A stretch of 64,000 nt of DNA from Solirubrobacter ginsenosidimutans (GCF_027587205.1 NZ_JAPDOD010000027.1:1-64000), one strand, 5' to 3'. Shown: positions 46,238-54,971, counted from the stretch's first letter. Translations and numbers: made by a program. The notes: generated by a model not told the origin, from the letters alone.

Positions 46238-48022
46238 ATGCGCATTCTGCTGGTCGCGATCGCTCTACTCGTCTTCCCCGCCGTGGCGGAGGCCCGTCCA
46301 CTCTGCGGCCCCGTCAAGGCCAGGACGCTGGCGGGCTCCGACGAAGCGAGGCTGTACCGGAGCGGTTCGACGATCCGCGGGTGCGCGCCCGGCAACCGTT
46401 CGGTCCGCCTCGGCTCACATGCGGCGAAGTGGCGGGTCGCCGGCCACTTCGTCGCCGTCGTCGACCGCGGCGCGCTCCGCTACCACGACCTGGTCGGGCC
46501 GCAAGCCACCGAGCGCTTGAACGCCGCCGACGGGAAGGTGCGCGCGTTCTCCGCCAGCAGTACCGGCAGGGGCGCTTGGATCGAAGATCGCCCGGACGGC
46601 GTCCGCGAGGTGCGGGCAGGGCGCGGCCCGGAGACCAGGGCGATCGCGACCGGCCGCAACATCGCCTCGGACTTCGTGTACGCGGCCGGCAGGGTCGTCA
46701 GTTGGCAGCAGGGCGGTTACGTCAGGCTCGGCATCAACAACTGGGACGCGATCTTCAACCCGGGCCGCGGTGGCCTCGACGATCCGCTCGGAACGGCCGG
46801 GAACGTCGCGCTGTCGCTGGACGACGACGCGGTCATCGCGCGCTATCGGGGTGGTCGGCGGGTCCGTCTCGGTGTGGGCGCGTACGGCGGGGTCAGGGAC
46901 GAACCGAGCGGCGGCATCGACGCGATCCGCGTGTCGGGCTCGACGGCTGCGGTCCGGTCCAACTCGGTCGGCGACCGGTACGCGAGGGGCGGCATCGGCG
47001 TGATCGACCTCATTCACGGCACCGCGCGCACGTCGTGCCAGGCACGCGCGGTGTGGAACTTCGTCCTGACCTCCGGCGGCTCCGTGGCCTGCGTCATCGC
47101 CCTCGACTCCGGCGGCAACCGCGTCGTGTCCGAGGGCGCCGTGCTCGACGAGGGCGACCAGGGCGTCACCGATCTCGACGAGCGCGACGGGAACCTCGTA
47201 TGGCGCCACGACGGCGAGACGCGAACCGCCCCGCTCCCCGCGGCGCAGCCCATCGACCGCCACCCCTGCGGACCCGTCGCGGCCGGAACGTTCGAGGAAA
47301 GCGACGGCGTCCGCGTCTACGCCCGCGGCGGCGTGGCGAAGCTGTGCACGAAGGACGGGCGACGAAGCGTGTCGCTCGGCTCCTCGGCGCCCGTTCTGAG
47401 CGTCACGCTGTGGGCCAACTTCGCCGCGGTGGTCCGCGACACCGGAGACGGGCAGTCCCTGCGCGTCTATGAGGTCCACACGGGAGCGCCCGTCGGCAAT
47501 CGGCTCACGGGACCGGGTTTCGGAGAGACCAAGTTCGATTTCTCCGGCTTCGTGGTGACCCGGATCGGGACGCAACTGCAGGACACCCTCGGCACGCCGT
47601 ATCGGGTGCAGGAGGGCCCCGTCCTGTGGCAGCTCACCGGGCGGGTCGTGTCGTGGGGGGACTACTCGGGCCGCCTCTACGTTCAGGAGGTGCGGGACGA
47701 TCGCGCGCTCTCACGCGCGATCGCGGGCAGGAACGGGACGCTGCTCGAGCGCGACGGAGTCACGATCGCGCTCGAAGGCAATCGGATCGTGGCCCGCCGC
47801 GGCGAGATCGAAGTGCCGCTCGGACGTCCGTCCACGGCCTGCATGAGCCGCAACCGGTGTGAAGGCATATCCATGCTCGGCGTCACGCCCACGTCGGTCG
47901 TGACCTTGGATCGCGCCGGTGTGGTCCTGCAGCACGATCTGGTCACGGGTGCGACGACTCGCCCCTGCCCGGCGCGCGCGCGGACGTTCAGCATCGGCGA
48001 GGACGGGGTCAAGTGCTCGTAG
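46238..48022 (+). CDS. Secreted repeat protein, tandem paralogue 1
   Basis: 594-aa exported protein: signal peptide MRILLVAIALLVFPAVAEA, then Cys-containing start (RPLCGPVKARTLAG). The body is a series of about 60-residue beta-rich units with WRVAGHFVAVVDRGAL, GAWIEDRPDGVREVRAG and VARYRGGRRVRLG-type patterns, suggesting a beta-propeller or similar fold in two halves (second half restarts at HPCGPVAAGTFEES). Paired Cys suggest disulphides. No enzyme motif. About half identical to the next gene, by eye; unknown function. Confidence 0.8.
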   Translation: MRILLVAIALLVFPAVAEARPLCGPVKARTLAGSDEARLYRSGSTIRGCAPGNRSVRLGSHAAKWRVAGHFVAVVDRGALRYHDLVGPQATERLNAADGKVRAFSASSTGRGAWIEDRPDGVREVRAGRGPETRAIATGRNIASDFVYAAGRVVSWQQGGYVRLGINNWDAIFNPGRGGLDDPLGTAGNVALSLDDDAVIARYRGGRRVRLGVGAYGGVRDEPSGGIDAIRVSGSTAAVRSNSVGDRYARGGIGVIDLIHGTARTSCQARAVWNFVLTSGGSVACVIALDSGGNRVVSEGAVLDEGDQGVTDLDERDGNLVWRHDGETRTAPLPAAQPIDRHPCGPVAAGTFEESDGVRVYARGGVAKLCTKDGRRSVSLGSSAPVLSVTLWANFAAVVRDTGDGQSLRVYEVHTGAPVGNRLTGPGFGETKFDFSGFVVTRIGTQLQDTLGTPYRVQEGPVLWQLTGRVVSWGDYSGRLYVQEVRDDRALSRAIAGRNGTLLERDGVTIALEGNRIVARRGEIEVPLGRPSTACMSRNRCEGISMLGVTPTSVVTLDRAGVVLQHDLVTGATTRPCPARARTFSIGEDGVKCS

Positions 48023-48057
48023 CCGCAACACTACTCAGGCCTCTGCGTTCAATCAGC

Positions 48058-49848
48058 ATGCGCATTCTGCTGGCCACCATCGCTCTCCTGGTCTCGCCTG
48101 CCGCCGCCGAGGCCCGCACCGCCTGCGGCCGGGCCCAGACCAAGGCGATCGCGAGGACCGCCGACGCGTGGCTGTTCAAGAGCGGCGCGACGCTGGAGGC
48201 CTGCACCTCGGTGCATACGCCCCCGATTCGGCTCGGCTCGGCAGCGGCCAGGTGGCGCATCGCGGGCCGACACGTCGCGGTCGTCGACCGCGGGGCGCTG
48301 ACGCTTCGCGACCTGTTGCTTCCGCTGTCGACGGACCGCAAGCGCCTGAACGCGAAGGACGGCACCGTGCGCGGGCTCTCCGTGTCCCTGACCGGCGGCG
48401 CAGCCTGGATCGAGGATCACGCCGGCGGCAGTCGCGAGGTGCGGGCGGCAAGCGATGGTCAGGCTCCTGTCGCGCTCGACGCCGGTCGCGGCATCAGCCC
48501 GGCGTTCGTGCACGTCGCGGCCTCGATCGTCAGCTGGCAGAAGGGGGGCTCCATCCGGGTCGGCTCGTTCCTCGACGAGCGGGACGCGCCGCAGAGCTGG
48601 GGCGAGGAGCCGCTCGGCACGGTCGGGGACGTCGAGCTGTCCTATGCGACACCGACCGTGATCGCCCGGTACAAGCACGGCCGCCGGGTCAGGCTCGGCG
48701 CCGCCTACACCCCGGACACGCGTGACGACAGCGCCGGCGGGATCGACGCGATCCGCGTGTCGGGCGCAGCGATCGCGGTCCGTGAGAACGCCACGGTGAA
48801 CGGACGCAGCGCGAGCGGCCGGCTACAGGTCTTCGACCTCGCGCGCGGGACCTCGCGCACGCCGTGCCAGGCGCTCGCGATCTGGAACTTCGTGCTGACG
48901 ACGGGCGGCTCCACGGCATGCGCGATGGTCGTCGACACGCTGGGCGGCACGAGCGTGAACCGCATCGTCGCCGAGAACGCCGTGCTCGACGAGGGCGACC
49001 GGACCGTCACGGATCTCGACCAACGCGGCACCGAGCTCAGCTGGCGGCACGGCGACCAGACGCGCACCGCCGCCCTCCCCGCGGCGCAGCCCGCGGTCCC
49101 GCTTCCCTGTGGGCCCCGGGCCGCCGGCACGTTCGAGATCAGCGCCGCCGCCCGCGTCTACGTGAGCAGCGGGGTCGCGAAGGCGTGCAGTACCGGCTCG
49201 CGGCGGGTCAGCACGCTCGGGTCCTCGGCGCGGGTGTCGAGCGTCAGCCTTGGCGGGCGCTTCGCCGCGGTCGTCCGCGACCAGACCAGCGGGCAGTCCC
49301 TGCACGTCTACGACATCCGCACCGGACGCCTCGCCGGGCGCCGGGCGACCGCTCCGGCGATCGGCGACGTCGTGCTCGCTCCGTCGGGCCTGGCCGTGTT
49401 CGTCGACGCGGGGCGCCTGCACGACACGCTCGGCACGACCTACCCCGCGGCCGATACGACGGGGTCGATCGACTCCGTGCAGGTCACCGGACGAGTCGTG
49501 TCCTGGGTCGACGCCCTGGACCGTCTCCACCTCCAGGAGGTAACGGGTGACCCGACGTTCGACGTGCCAGCCGCCGACGGGGACCTGATGACGCGTCTCG
49601 GGATCACCGTCTCGCTCGCGAAGGGTCAGCTCCTGGCCCGTTTCGGCGCGATCACACTGCCGCTCGGGACCGCGGCATGCGCGGGACTGCGGGGTTGCGA
49701 GGGCATCACCGGGGTCGGTGTCTGGGGGAGCGTGATCGGGACGTTCGGCCGCGCCGGAACCTTCGTCCTGCACGACCTCGCCTCGGGTGCGACGACGACG
49801 CAGTCGTGCTCGGTGGACGCATCGACCCCGCCCATCTTCCGGTGCTGA
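48058..49848 (+). CDS. Secreted repeat protein, tandem paralogue 2
   Basis: 596-aa paralogue of the preceding gene, co-linear throughout: MRILLATIALLVSPAAAEA signal peptide, TACGRAQTKAIA, WRIAGRHVAVVDRGAL, AWIEDHAGGSREVRAA, GGIDAIRVSG, ARTSCQ/SRTPCQ-type Cys positions, and the internal restart at LPCGPRAAGTFEIS. Even the leader just before the ATG is shared (GCGTT-AA-GC followed by ATGCGCATTCTGCTGG). So the duplication included the start region. ATG at 48058; a longer frame to 48013 lacks a signal peptide start. Confidence 0.8.
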   Translation: MRILLATIALLVSPAAAEARTACGRAQTKAIARTADAWLFKSGATLEACTSVHTPPIRLGSAAARWRIAGRHVAVVDRGALTLRDLLLPLSTDRKRLNAKDGTVRGLSVSLTGGAAWIEDHAGGSREVRAASDGQAPVALDAGRGISPAFVHVAASIVSWQKGGSIRVGSFLDERDAPQSWGEEPLGTVGDVELSYATPTVIARYKHGRRVRLGAAYTPDTRDDSAGGIDAIRVSGAAIAVRENATVNGRSASGRLQVFDLARGTSRTPCQALAIWNFVLTTGGSTACAMVVDTLGGTSVNRIVAENAVLDEGDRTVTDLDQRGTELSWRHGDQTRTAALPAAQPAVPLPCGPRAAGTFEISAAARVYVSSGVAKACSTGSRRVSTLGSSARVSSVSLGGRFAAVVRDQTSGQSLHVYDIRTGRLAGRRATAPAIGDVVLAPSGLAVFVDAGRLHDTLGTTYPAADTTGSIDSVQVTGRVVSWVDALDRLHLQEVTGDPTFDVPAADGDLMTRLGITVSLAKGQLLARFGAITLPLGTAACAGLRGCEGITGVGVWGSVIGTFGRAGTFVLHDLASGATTTQSCSVDASTPPIFRC

Positions 49849-49860
49849 ATTGTCCGTGAC

Positions 49861-50901
49861 CTATGCGCAGTGCCGGAACGTGTAGGTCTGGACGGCCTGC
49901 CGGCCGCCCTTGGTGGCGATCGTCACCGAGATCGTCGTCTTCCCGGAGCCGGCCACGCGGACCCGCGTGCTCTTGCCCGGTCGCAACGTCACCGCCCGCT
50001 GGTTCGGCGCCTCGACCTTCAGCCGGCGCAGGTTGGAGGCCCGGCGGGCTTTCACCGCCACCGTGCGCCCGCGGACGCACATCTGGTGCTGAACCGCGAC
50101 GTAGCGGGACGCGTTCAACCCGCGCGGAGCCGGCCTGGAGCCTACGATCGGTGGCTGGACGGGCGTGACCGGTACCGTCGGCGCAGGGCCGGAGGCCGGG
50201 AAGACGCGGCCGTCGCCGCGCTTGACCTCGAGCCGCACCTTGTCGCCATAGGGCGCGACGGCCGCGCGTGTCCCGTCCAGCAACGCCTGCGACGGATCGG
50301 CGTCACCCGTGAAGAGCCGCGCGATGACCCGCCAGCCGTCCGCCGCCGCCGGTGTGCCGGCCTGCGCTTGCGGGTCTCCGGGCACGCAGGTGATCATCCC
50401 GTCCAGGCCCCAGCCTTGGTCGAACGGCTTCAAGGCGTTCAGGAACACGTCGCTCTGGATGGCGCGGAGATCTCCCTCGGGGTAGGGCGTCGCCCACACG
50501 CTGAGCCGACCGCGCAGGAACGCCGCCTGCTCCGCGGTGAGCGTCGCGCTCAAGCGGTCGTCGATCGCTGCCCTGGCCGCATCGGGATCCAGTGCGCCCG
50601 GCGCGATGGCGACACTCCAGCCCTGGCGCTGGTCGTTGGACCACAGGAGGGCGTACTGCGCGCCGACCGCCGCCTTGACGGCGTCGGTGACCTCGCCACC
50701 CACGCTGATCCCGAGATTGCCGGCTCCCATCTGGAAGGCGACGTTGGGTTCGCTGCTCCCAGGCAGCGAGCCCCACAGGTTCTGGCACATCGTCATGTCC
50801 GCCGCCTGCGCGCCCGCGGGAATCGCGAGGGCGAGGGCGGTCACGGATGCCGCTGCCACAAGGCGCGTCCGCATCCCCATCCACTCACCGTTCGAGGACA
50901 T
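49861..50901 (-). CDS. Secreted hypothetical protein
   Basis: About 346-aa exported protein with signal peptide MRTRLVAAASVTALALAIPAGAQA. The body begins ADMTMCQNLWGSLPGSSEP and has an alpha/beta region to about residue 225. A Pro-rich linker (about 238-260) and a C-terminal Ig-like beta domain (VAVKARRASNLRRLKVEAP to TYTFRHCA) follow. I do not recognise the main domain. TAGATT ends 7 nt before ATG 50901, which supports this start; ATG 50880 and 50874 are alternatives closer to the signal peptide. Convergent with paralogue 2, 12 bp apart. Confidence 0.75.
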   Translation of the reverse strand: MSSNGEWMGMRTRLVAAASVTALALAIPAGAQAADMTMCQNLWGSLPGSSEPNVAFQMGAGNLGISVGGEVTDAVKAAVGAQYALLWSNDQRQGWSVAIAPGALDPDAARAAIDDRLSATLTAEQAAFLRGRLSVWATPYPEGDLRAIQSDVFLNALKPFDQGWGLDGMITCVPGDPQAQAGTPAAADGWRVIARLFTGDADPSQALLDGTRAAVAPYGDKVRLEVKRGDGRVFPASGPAPTVPVTPVQPPIVGSRPAPRGLNASRYVAVQHQMCVRGRTVAVKARRASNLRRLKVEAPNQRAVTLRPGKSTRVRVAGSGKTTISVTIATKGGRQAVQTYTFRHCA

Positions 50902-50914
50902 GCGAGCCAATCTA
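50902..50914 (-). promoter_or_regulatory. Putative leaderless promoter of secreted protein
   Basis: TAGATT (minus strand, 50914-50909) ends 7 nt before ATG 50901. Confidence 0.35.
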
Positions 50915-51018
50915 CCCGACGGATCCGGTGTTCCGACGTGGCGTTCTCACTTGTTCACGGCACGAACCTAGACCTTCGGCCTTCCGCCGCCCTGGCCGCG
51001 CCTCGAAGCTGCGCGCCA

Positions 51019-52194
51019 GTGTCCACTCTTTCTCTTCGCGCGCTGCTCGCAGCTGCGGCGGTCTTCCTTTCGGCCGGTGCGTTCCTCGCGCCGGCGGCGC
51101 ACGCCCAGGCCACCCGGACGTGGGTCTCGGGTGTCGGCGACGACGCCAATCCGTGCTCGCGCACTGCGCCGTGCAAGACGTTCGCCGGCTCGATCTCAAA
51201 GACCGCGGCCGGGGGCGAGATCAACGTGCTCGACCCGGGCGGCTTCGGCGCGGTCACGATCACGAAGGCGATCACGATCGACGCGTCCAGCGTCGAGGCC
51301 GGGATCCTGATCAGCGGCAGCGCCGGCGTGATCGTCAATGCCGGCGTCAACGACAACGTCACGCTGAAGGGGCTGGACTTCAACGGGGTCAACCCGGGCA
51401 CCGGCTGCCCCTACGCGACGACGGGCGTCCGCGTCCTGCAGGCCGGCTCGGTGCGGATCGAGGACTCCAAGATGGAGCGGATGCAGAAGGCCGTCGAGAT
51501 CCTTCCCACCAGCCCCGTCGACGTGTTCATGAACCACGTCGACATCAGCAACAGCTGTACGAACGGCGTCCGCGTCGCACCCGCCGCCGGCGGCTCGGCC
51601 ACGGTGGCGATCCAGGACTCGACGATCTCCAACTCGGGCACCGCGCTGAGCGTCGCCGACAACGGGAAGGCGTGGCTGACACGGTCGACGCTGTTCGCCA
51701 ATGCGCTCGGCTACGAGCTCCTCGGCACGGGTGTGATCAACGACTACGGCGACAACCGCCTGATCGGCAACACCGCCGACGGCACGCCGACCAAGAACCT
51801 CGCGACGGTGGTCAACGCCGCCGTTCCGGGTCCGGCCGGGCCGGAGGGACCGCAGGGTGTCCCCGGCGTCGCCGGTCCCATCGGCCCGCAGGGCGAGCCC
51901 GCGTTGAAGCTGCTGCTCGCCTCGTCGCAGTCGAGCCTCGCGCTGAAGGCCGGCAAGGCGGTCACGCTCAGCTACGCGTCGACCGCCGCGGCCAAGAGCA
52001 CGCTCACGATCACCAAGGGCAAGAAGCAGATCGCGACCGTGACCGGCAGCTCGAAGGCCGGCGCGAACACGATCAAGTGGAACGGCAAGGCCGGCAAGAA
52101 GGCCGCGGCCGCCGGTGCCTACAAGCTCACACTGAGCGCGCAGGGCACCGACGGTCAGAAGGCCACGACCACCGTCTCACTGAAGCTGAAGTAA
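51019..52194 (+). CDS. Secreted beta-helix protein with collagen-like stretch
   Basis: About 391-aa exported protein. Signal peptide SLRALLAAAAVFLSAGAFLAPAAHA, then a right-handed beta-helix (about 30-265) opened by WVSGVGDDANPCSRTAPCKTFAGSIS-type sequence (two Cys, DUF1565-like). A short Gly-X-Y collagen-like run (GPAGPEGPQGVPGVAGPIG, about 274-296) follows, then a C-terminal FlgD/Ig-like beta domain rich in Lys and Ala. The GTG at 51019 is set by the signal peptide. Surface or matrix role is likely; no catalytic motif. Confidence 0.8.
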   Translation: MSTLSLRALLAAAAVFLSAGAFLAPAAHAQATRTWVSGVGDDANPCSRTAPCKTFAGSISKTAAGGEINVLDPGGFGAVTITKAITIDASSVEAGILISGSAGVIVNAGVNDNVTLKGLDFNGVNPGTGCPYATTGVRVLQAGSVRIEDSKMERMQKAVEILPTSPVDVFMNHVDISNSCTNGVRVAPAAGGSATVAIQDSTISNSGTALSVADNGKAWLTRSTLFANALGYELLGTGVINDYGDNRLIGNTADGTPTKNLATVVNAAVPGPAGPEGPQGVPGVAGPIGPQGEPALKLLLASSQSSLALKAGKAVTLSYASTAAAKSTLTITKGKKQIATVTGSSKAGANTIKWNGKAGKKAAAAGAYKLTLSAQGTDGQKATTTVSLKLK

Positions 52195-52199
52195 TCCGC

Positions 52200-53774
52200 T
52201 CACGGCGTGCCGGAGAGCTCGAGCGGCTGCGCGTCCTCGGGCTCCTCGGCCGCCATGATGACCTTGCGCTCGACGTTTGAGAGCGCGCGCACGTAGGCCA
52301 GGGCGGCGGCCTCGATGATGTCCGTCGAGACGCCCTGGCCGGCAGCGGTCGAGCCCGAGAGCTCGAGGATCACGCTGGCCTCGCCGAGCGCGTCCTGGCC
52401 GCCGGTCACGGCGTCGATGCGGAACTCGCGCAGCCGCGCCTCACGGCGCGTGGCGGAGTTGATCGCGCGGAAGATCGCGTCGATCGGGCCGTCGCCGGTG
52501 AAGTCGCCGCGCACGGTCTCCCCGTCCGGCGTGATGATCGAGACCGTCGCGTGCGGCGGGCGCCGCGTGGAAGCCTCGACGTCGAACCACTCGAGCGTGT
52601 AGGAGGACACGTCCGCGCGGAGCTCGTCGGTGACGAGCGCCTCCAGGTCCATGGCCGTGACCTGCTTCTTCTTGTCCGCCAGTTCCTTGAAGCGCTTGAA
52701 GGCCTGGTTGAGCGTCTGCCCCGCGACGTCGTAGCCGAGGTCCATCAGGGCCGACTGCAGGGCGTGGCGGCCGGAGTGCTTGCCGAGGACGATCGAGCTC
52801 ACGTCGTCGAAGCCCACGGAGGCCTTGGACATGATCTCGTAGGTCGAGCGCTCCTTCAGGACGCCGTCCTGGTGGATCCCGGACTCGTGCTGGAACGCGT
52901 TGCGGCCGACGATCGCCTTGTTGGGCTGCACGCCGTAGCCGGTCAGGCGCGAGACCATGCGGCTGGCGCGGGCGATCTCGCGGGTGTTGATGCCGGTCGT
53001 CAGGCCGACGTCCGCCTCGCGGACGCGCAGCAGCATCACGATCTCTTCGAGCGAGGCGTTGCCCGCGCGCTCGCCGAGGCCGTTGATGGCGCACTCGATC
53101 TGGCGCGCGCCCGCCTTCAGACCCGCGAAGGAGTTCGCCACGGCCAGCCCGAGGTCGTTGTGGCAGTGCACCGAGAGGACCACGTCGTGCAGGCCGGGGA
53201 CGAGCACGTACAGGCGCGTGAGGAACGCCGCGTACTCGTCGGGCATCGTGTAGCCGACGGTGTCCGGGATGTTGATCGTGGTCGCGCCCTCGTCGAGCGC
53301 GGCCTGCAGCACCTCGGCGGTGAACTCGACGTCGGCGCGGGTGGCGTCCATCGGGCTGAACTCGACGTCCTCGACCAGCGAGCGGGCGTGCGCGACGGCG
53401 GCGCGCGCCTGGCCCAGCACGTCCTCGCGGGTGGACTGCAGCTGGTGCTGGATGTGGATGTCCGACGTCGAGATGAACGTGTGCACGCGCGGGCGCTCCG
53501 CGTCGCGCACCGCCTCCGCCGCGCGTTCGATGTCGGCGGCGTGGGCGCGCGCCAGGCCCGCGATGATCGGCCCCTGGACCTCGCGGGCGATCGTCCGTAC
53601 CGCCTGGAAATCACCGGGCGACGCGATCGGGAATCCAGCCTCGATCACGTCCACGCCGAGCCGCGCGAGCTGCTGCGCGATCTCCAGCTTCTCGGCGGCG
53701 TTGAGCGAGATGCCCGGCGACTGCTCGCCGTCTCTCAGGGTGGTGTCAAAGACGATGACCCGGTTGGGGTCCAT
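52200..53774 (-). CDS. leuA: 2-isopropylmalate synthase
   Basis: First committed step of leucine synthesis, acetyl-CoA + 2-ketoisovalerate, 524 aa (the short bacterial LeuA1 type). VFDTTLRDGEQSPGISLN, VIEAGFPIASPGDF, VHCHNDLGLAVANSFAG (metal His) and GLGERAGNASLEE are present. The C-terminal LeuA allosteric domain (about 375-510), which binds leucine, is complete. ATG at 53774 with AGGAG 7 nt upstream. It is preceded by a leader peptide and attenuator. It stands apart from leuBCD, convergent with the beta-helix gene 5 bp away. Confidence 0.96.
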   Translation of the reverse strand: MDPNRVIVFDTTLRDGEQSPGISLNAAEKLEIAQQLARLGVDVIEAGFPIASPGDFQAVRTIAREVQGPIIAGLARAHAADIERAAEAVRDAERPRVHTFISTSDIHIQHQLQSTREDVLGQARAAVAHARSLVEDVEFSPMDATRADVEFTAEVLQAALDEGATTINIPDTVGYTMPDEYAAFLTRLYVLVPGLHDVVLSVHCHNDLGLAVANSFAGLKAGARQIECAINGLGERAGNASLEEIVMLLRVREADVGLTTGINTREIARASRMVSRLTGYGVQPNKAIVGRNAFQHESGIHQDGVLKERSTYEIMSKASVGFDDVSSIVLGKHSGRHALQSALMDLGYDVAGQTLNQAFKRFKELADKKKQVTAMDLEALVTDELRADVSSYTLEWFDVEASTRRPPHATVSIITPDGETVRGDFTGDGPIDAIFRAINSATRREARLREFRIDAVTGGQDALGEASVILELSGSTAAGQGVSTDIIEAAALAYVRALSNVERKVIMAAEEPEDAQPLELSGTP

Positions 53775-53904
53775 GGCGCGGCTCCTTTTGAAAGTCTTTC
53801 CTGCTTCTTCTTCGGGCTGGTTTTGCGGCTAAGCGGCCGCCCACGCATTAATCCCCCTTGCGGGGGAGGAGAAGAAGAAGGGAAAGGCCGCGGAACAACG
53901 CCAT
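53775..53904 (-). promoter_or_regulatory. leuA leader attenuator
   Basis: Between the leader peptide start and leuA the RNA has a 16-bp complement: CTTTCCCTTCTTCTTC over the Leu codons (53886-53871) and the downstream stretch 53813-53796 (GAAGAAGAAG, CA bulge, GGAAAG). A CCCCC-GCAA-GGGGG hairpin ends the leader ORF, and CTCCT within the Leu run can pair with the leuA AGGAG at 53786-53782. No T-run is visible, so translational attenuation is likelier than transcription termination. Confidence 0.75.
53848..53904 (-). CDS. leuL: leuA leader peptide
   Basis: An 18-codon ORF, MALFRGLSLLLLLPRKGD, with seven Leu, five of them consecutive (CTT CTT CTT CTC CTC), ending TAA 73 nt before leuA. A leucine-rich leader directly in front of leuA is the hallmark of ribosome-mediated attenuation. 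The ATG is 9 nt from a TAGTCT -10, so the leader is itself probably leaderless and translated from the first bases of the mRNA. The symbol follows enterobacterial usage for this role, not sequence homology. Confidence 0.85.
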   Translation of the reverse strand: MALFRGLSLLLLLPRKGD

Positions 53905-53942
53905 GCGCTGCGAAGACTAGCTCAGACGTTCCACGCGTGCCA
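53905..53942 (-). promoter_or_regulatory. leuA promoter
   Basis: TAGTCT (minus strand, 53919-53914) is 9 nt from the leader-peptide ATG. TGGCAC lies 17 bp upstream as -35, inside the end of the PPOX gene. Confidence 0.55.
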
Positions 53943-54314
53943 GCTCTCGACGTCGATCCAGGCGCTGAAGCGCGCGCTGTCGCGGGCCTGGTAGTCCTGG
54001 CCGCGGTAGTGGTTGGAGATCCGGTCGATGTCCTTGAGGTCCGCGTCGGGCTCGATCGCGACGACGCGGCCCTGCAGGCTGATGTGGCGGTACCAGTTGT
54101 TGTCGAGCACCGTCAGGGAGACCCGCGGGTCGTGGCGCAGGTGCTCGAGCCGGGCGCGGGTGTGGTCGAGGTTGACCAGCACGCGACCGTCTTCCCAGAG
54201 GTACCAGGTGGCCACGCTGAGCGGGCTGCCGTCGGGCTTCAAGGAGGCCATGACGGCGGGGTTGGGCTCGCGCAGGAGCGCCTGGAGTTCGTCGGGAAGC
54301 GGCGGCTTGGGCAT
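53922..54314 (-). CDS. PPOX-class F420/flavin-dependent oxidoreductase
   Basis: 130-aa split-barrel flavin/F420-binding protein of the pyridoxamine-phosphate-oxidase superfamily: AVMASLKPDGSPLSVATWYLWEDGRVLVNLD-type N-terminal strands (in parts PAVMASLKPDGSP and RVLVNLDHTRARLEHL), DPRVSLTVLD and a C-terminal ISNHYRGQDYQARD. Short single-domain members in actinobacteria usually bind F420 and reduce unknown substrates. It starts 5 nt after the DUF2278 stop. Confidence 0.85.
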   Translation of the reverse strand: MPKPPLPDELQALLREPNPAVMASLKPDGSPLSVATWYLWEDGRVLVNLDHTRARLEHLRHDPRVSLTVLDNNWYRHISLQGRVVAIEPDADLKDIDRISNHYRGQDYQARDSARFSAWIDVESWHAWNV

Positions 54315-54319
54315 CGCTC

Positions 54320-54955
54320 TCAGCGTGGCAGAACGCCCTTCGTATGGCCGGACGCGTCGTCCGTGTTGAACGCCTGCGACTGAAAGCGCAGGAAGATCGC
54401 CGTCCACGTCCCGTCGGTGGCGCCGGCGATCAGCCCGCCGTCCTGCCAGACGCCGTCGTCGCGGCGGAACTCGCGCAGGTTGCCCTGGTTCTGGTGCACG
54501 TCGTGCAGCCCGCGCCCGTGGTCGAAGCCGAAGTAGGGATCCCTGGCATCGTCAGGCCCCCACGGCTCCCCGAACGCGTAGATCCGGGCGTTGCGACGCA
54601 GGTGCGCGTCGAAGAGCTCGTTGAGGTCGTTGTTCGCGCCGGGCTTGTCGATCGGGAGCGGCTTGAACTGCTCCGGCCGGCACAGCTTGCCGCGGAGGTA
54701 GTCCAACCCGTCCTGCCCCTTGACCGGTCGCCAGCCTTCGTGGAGCTGCTCCAGGCGGGCGAGGATCGGATGGGCGAAGCGCGTGAGCGTCGCGTGCGCG
54801 ACCTCCGCGGGGGCGTTGTCCGAGCGCGCGTTGATCGCGACCCGCCAGCGCGCCGTTCCGACGCCACAGAGGACGTGGTAGTGGGCGTCGCGATCCGTGG
54901 CACGCCGCCGGTCGAGGATCGTCGCCTTCAGGACGCCGTAGCGCTCGAGCGGCAC
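54320..54955 (-). CDS. DUF2278 (YukJ-like) protein
   Basis: 211-aa protein: YGVLKATILDRRRATDRDAHYHV at the N-terminus, RVAINARSDNAP, DYLRGKLCRPEQFKPLP, and the acidic/His-rich block FDHGRGLHDVHQNQGN, characteristic of the DUF2278/YukJ family. Function unknown; the conserved His and Asp might bind a metal. Start is GTG 54955, 6 nt from a TAGAGT -10. Forms a two-gene unit with PPOX. Confidence 0.8.
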   Translation of the reverse strand: MPLERYGVLKATILDRRRATDRDAHYHVLCGVGTARWRVAINARSDNAPAEVAHATLTRFAHPILARLEQLHEGWRPVKGQDGLDYLRGKLCRPEQFKPLPIDKPGANNDLNELFDAHLRRNARIYAFGEPWGPDDARDPYFGFDHGRGLHDVHQNQGNLREFRRDDGVWQDGGLIAGATDGTWTAIFLRFQSQAFNTDDASGHTKGVLPR

Positions 54956-54961
54956 GCGCGC

Positions 54962-54971
54962 ACTCTAGAGT
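54962..54971. promoter_or_regulatory. Palindromic bidirectional -10 ACTCTAGAGT
   Basis: The palindrome ACTCTAGAGT gives TAGAGT (TANNNT) on both strands. On the minus strand it is 6 nt from the DUF2278 GTG; on the plus strand it precedes a leader of about 42 nt with a GGAGGAGG Shine-Dalgarno for the gene at 55021. Confidence 0.45.
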
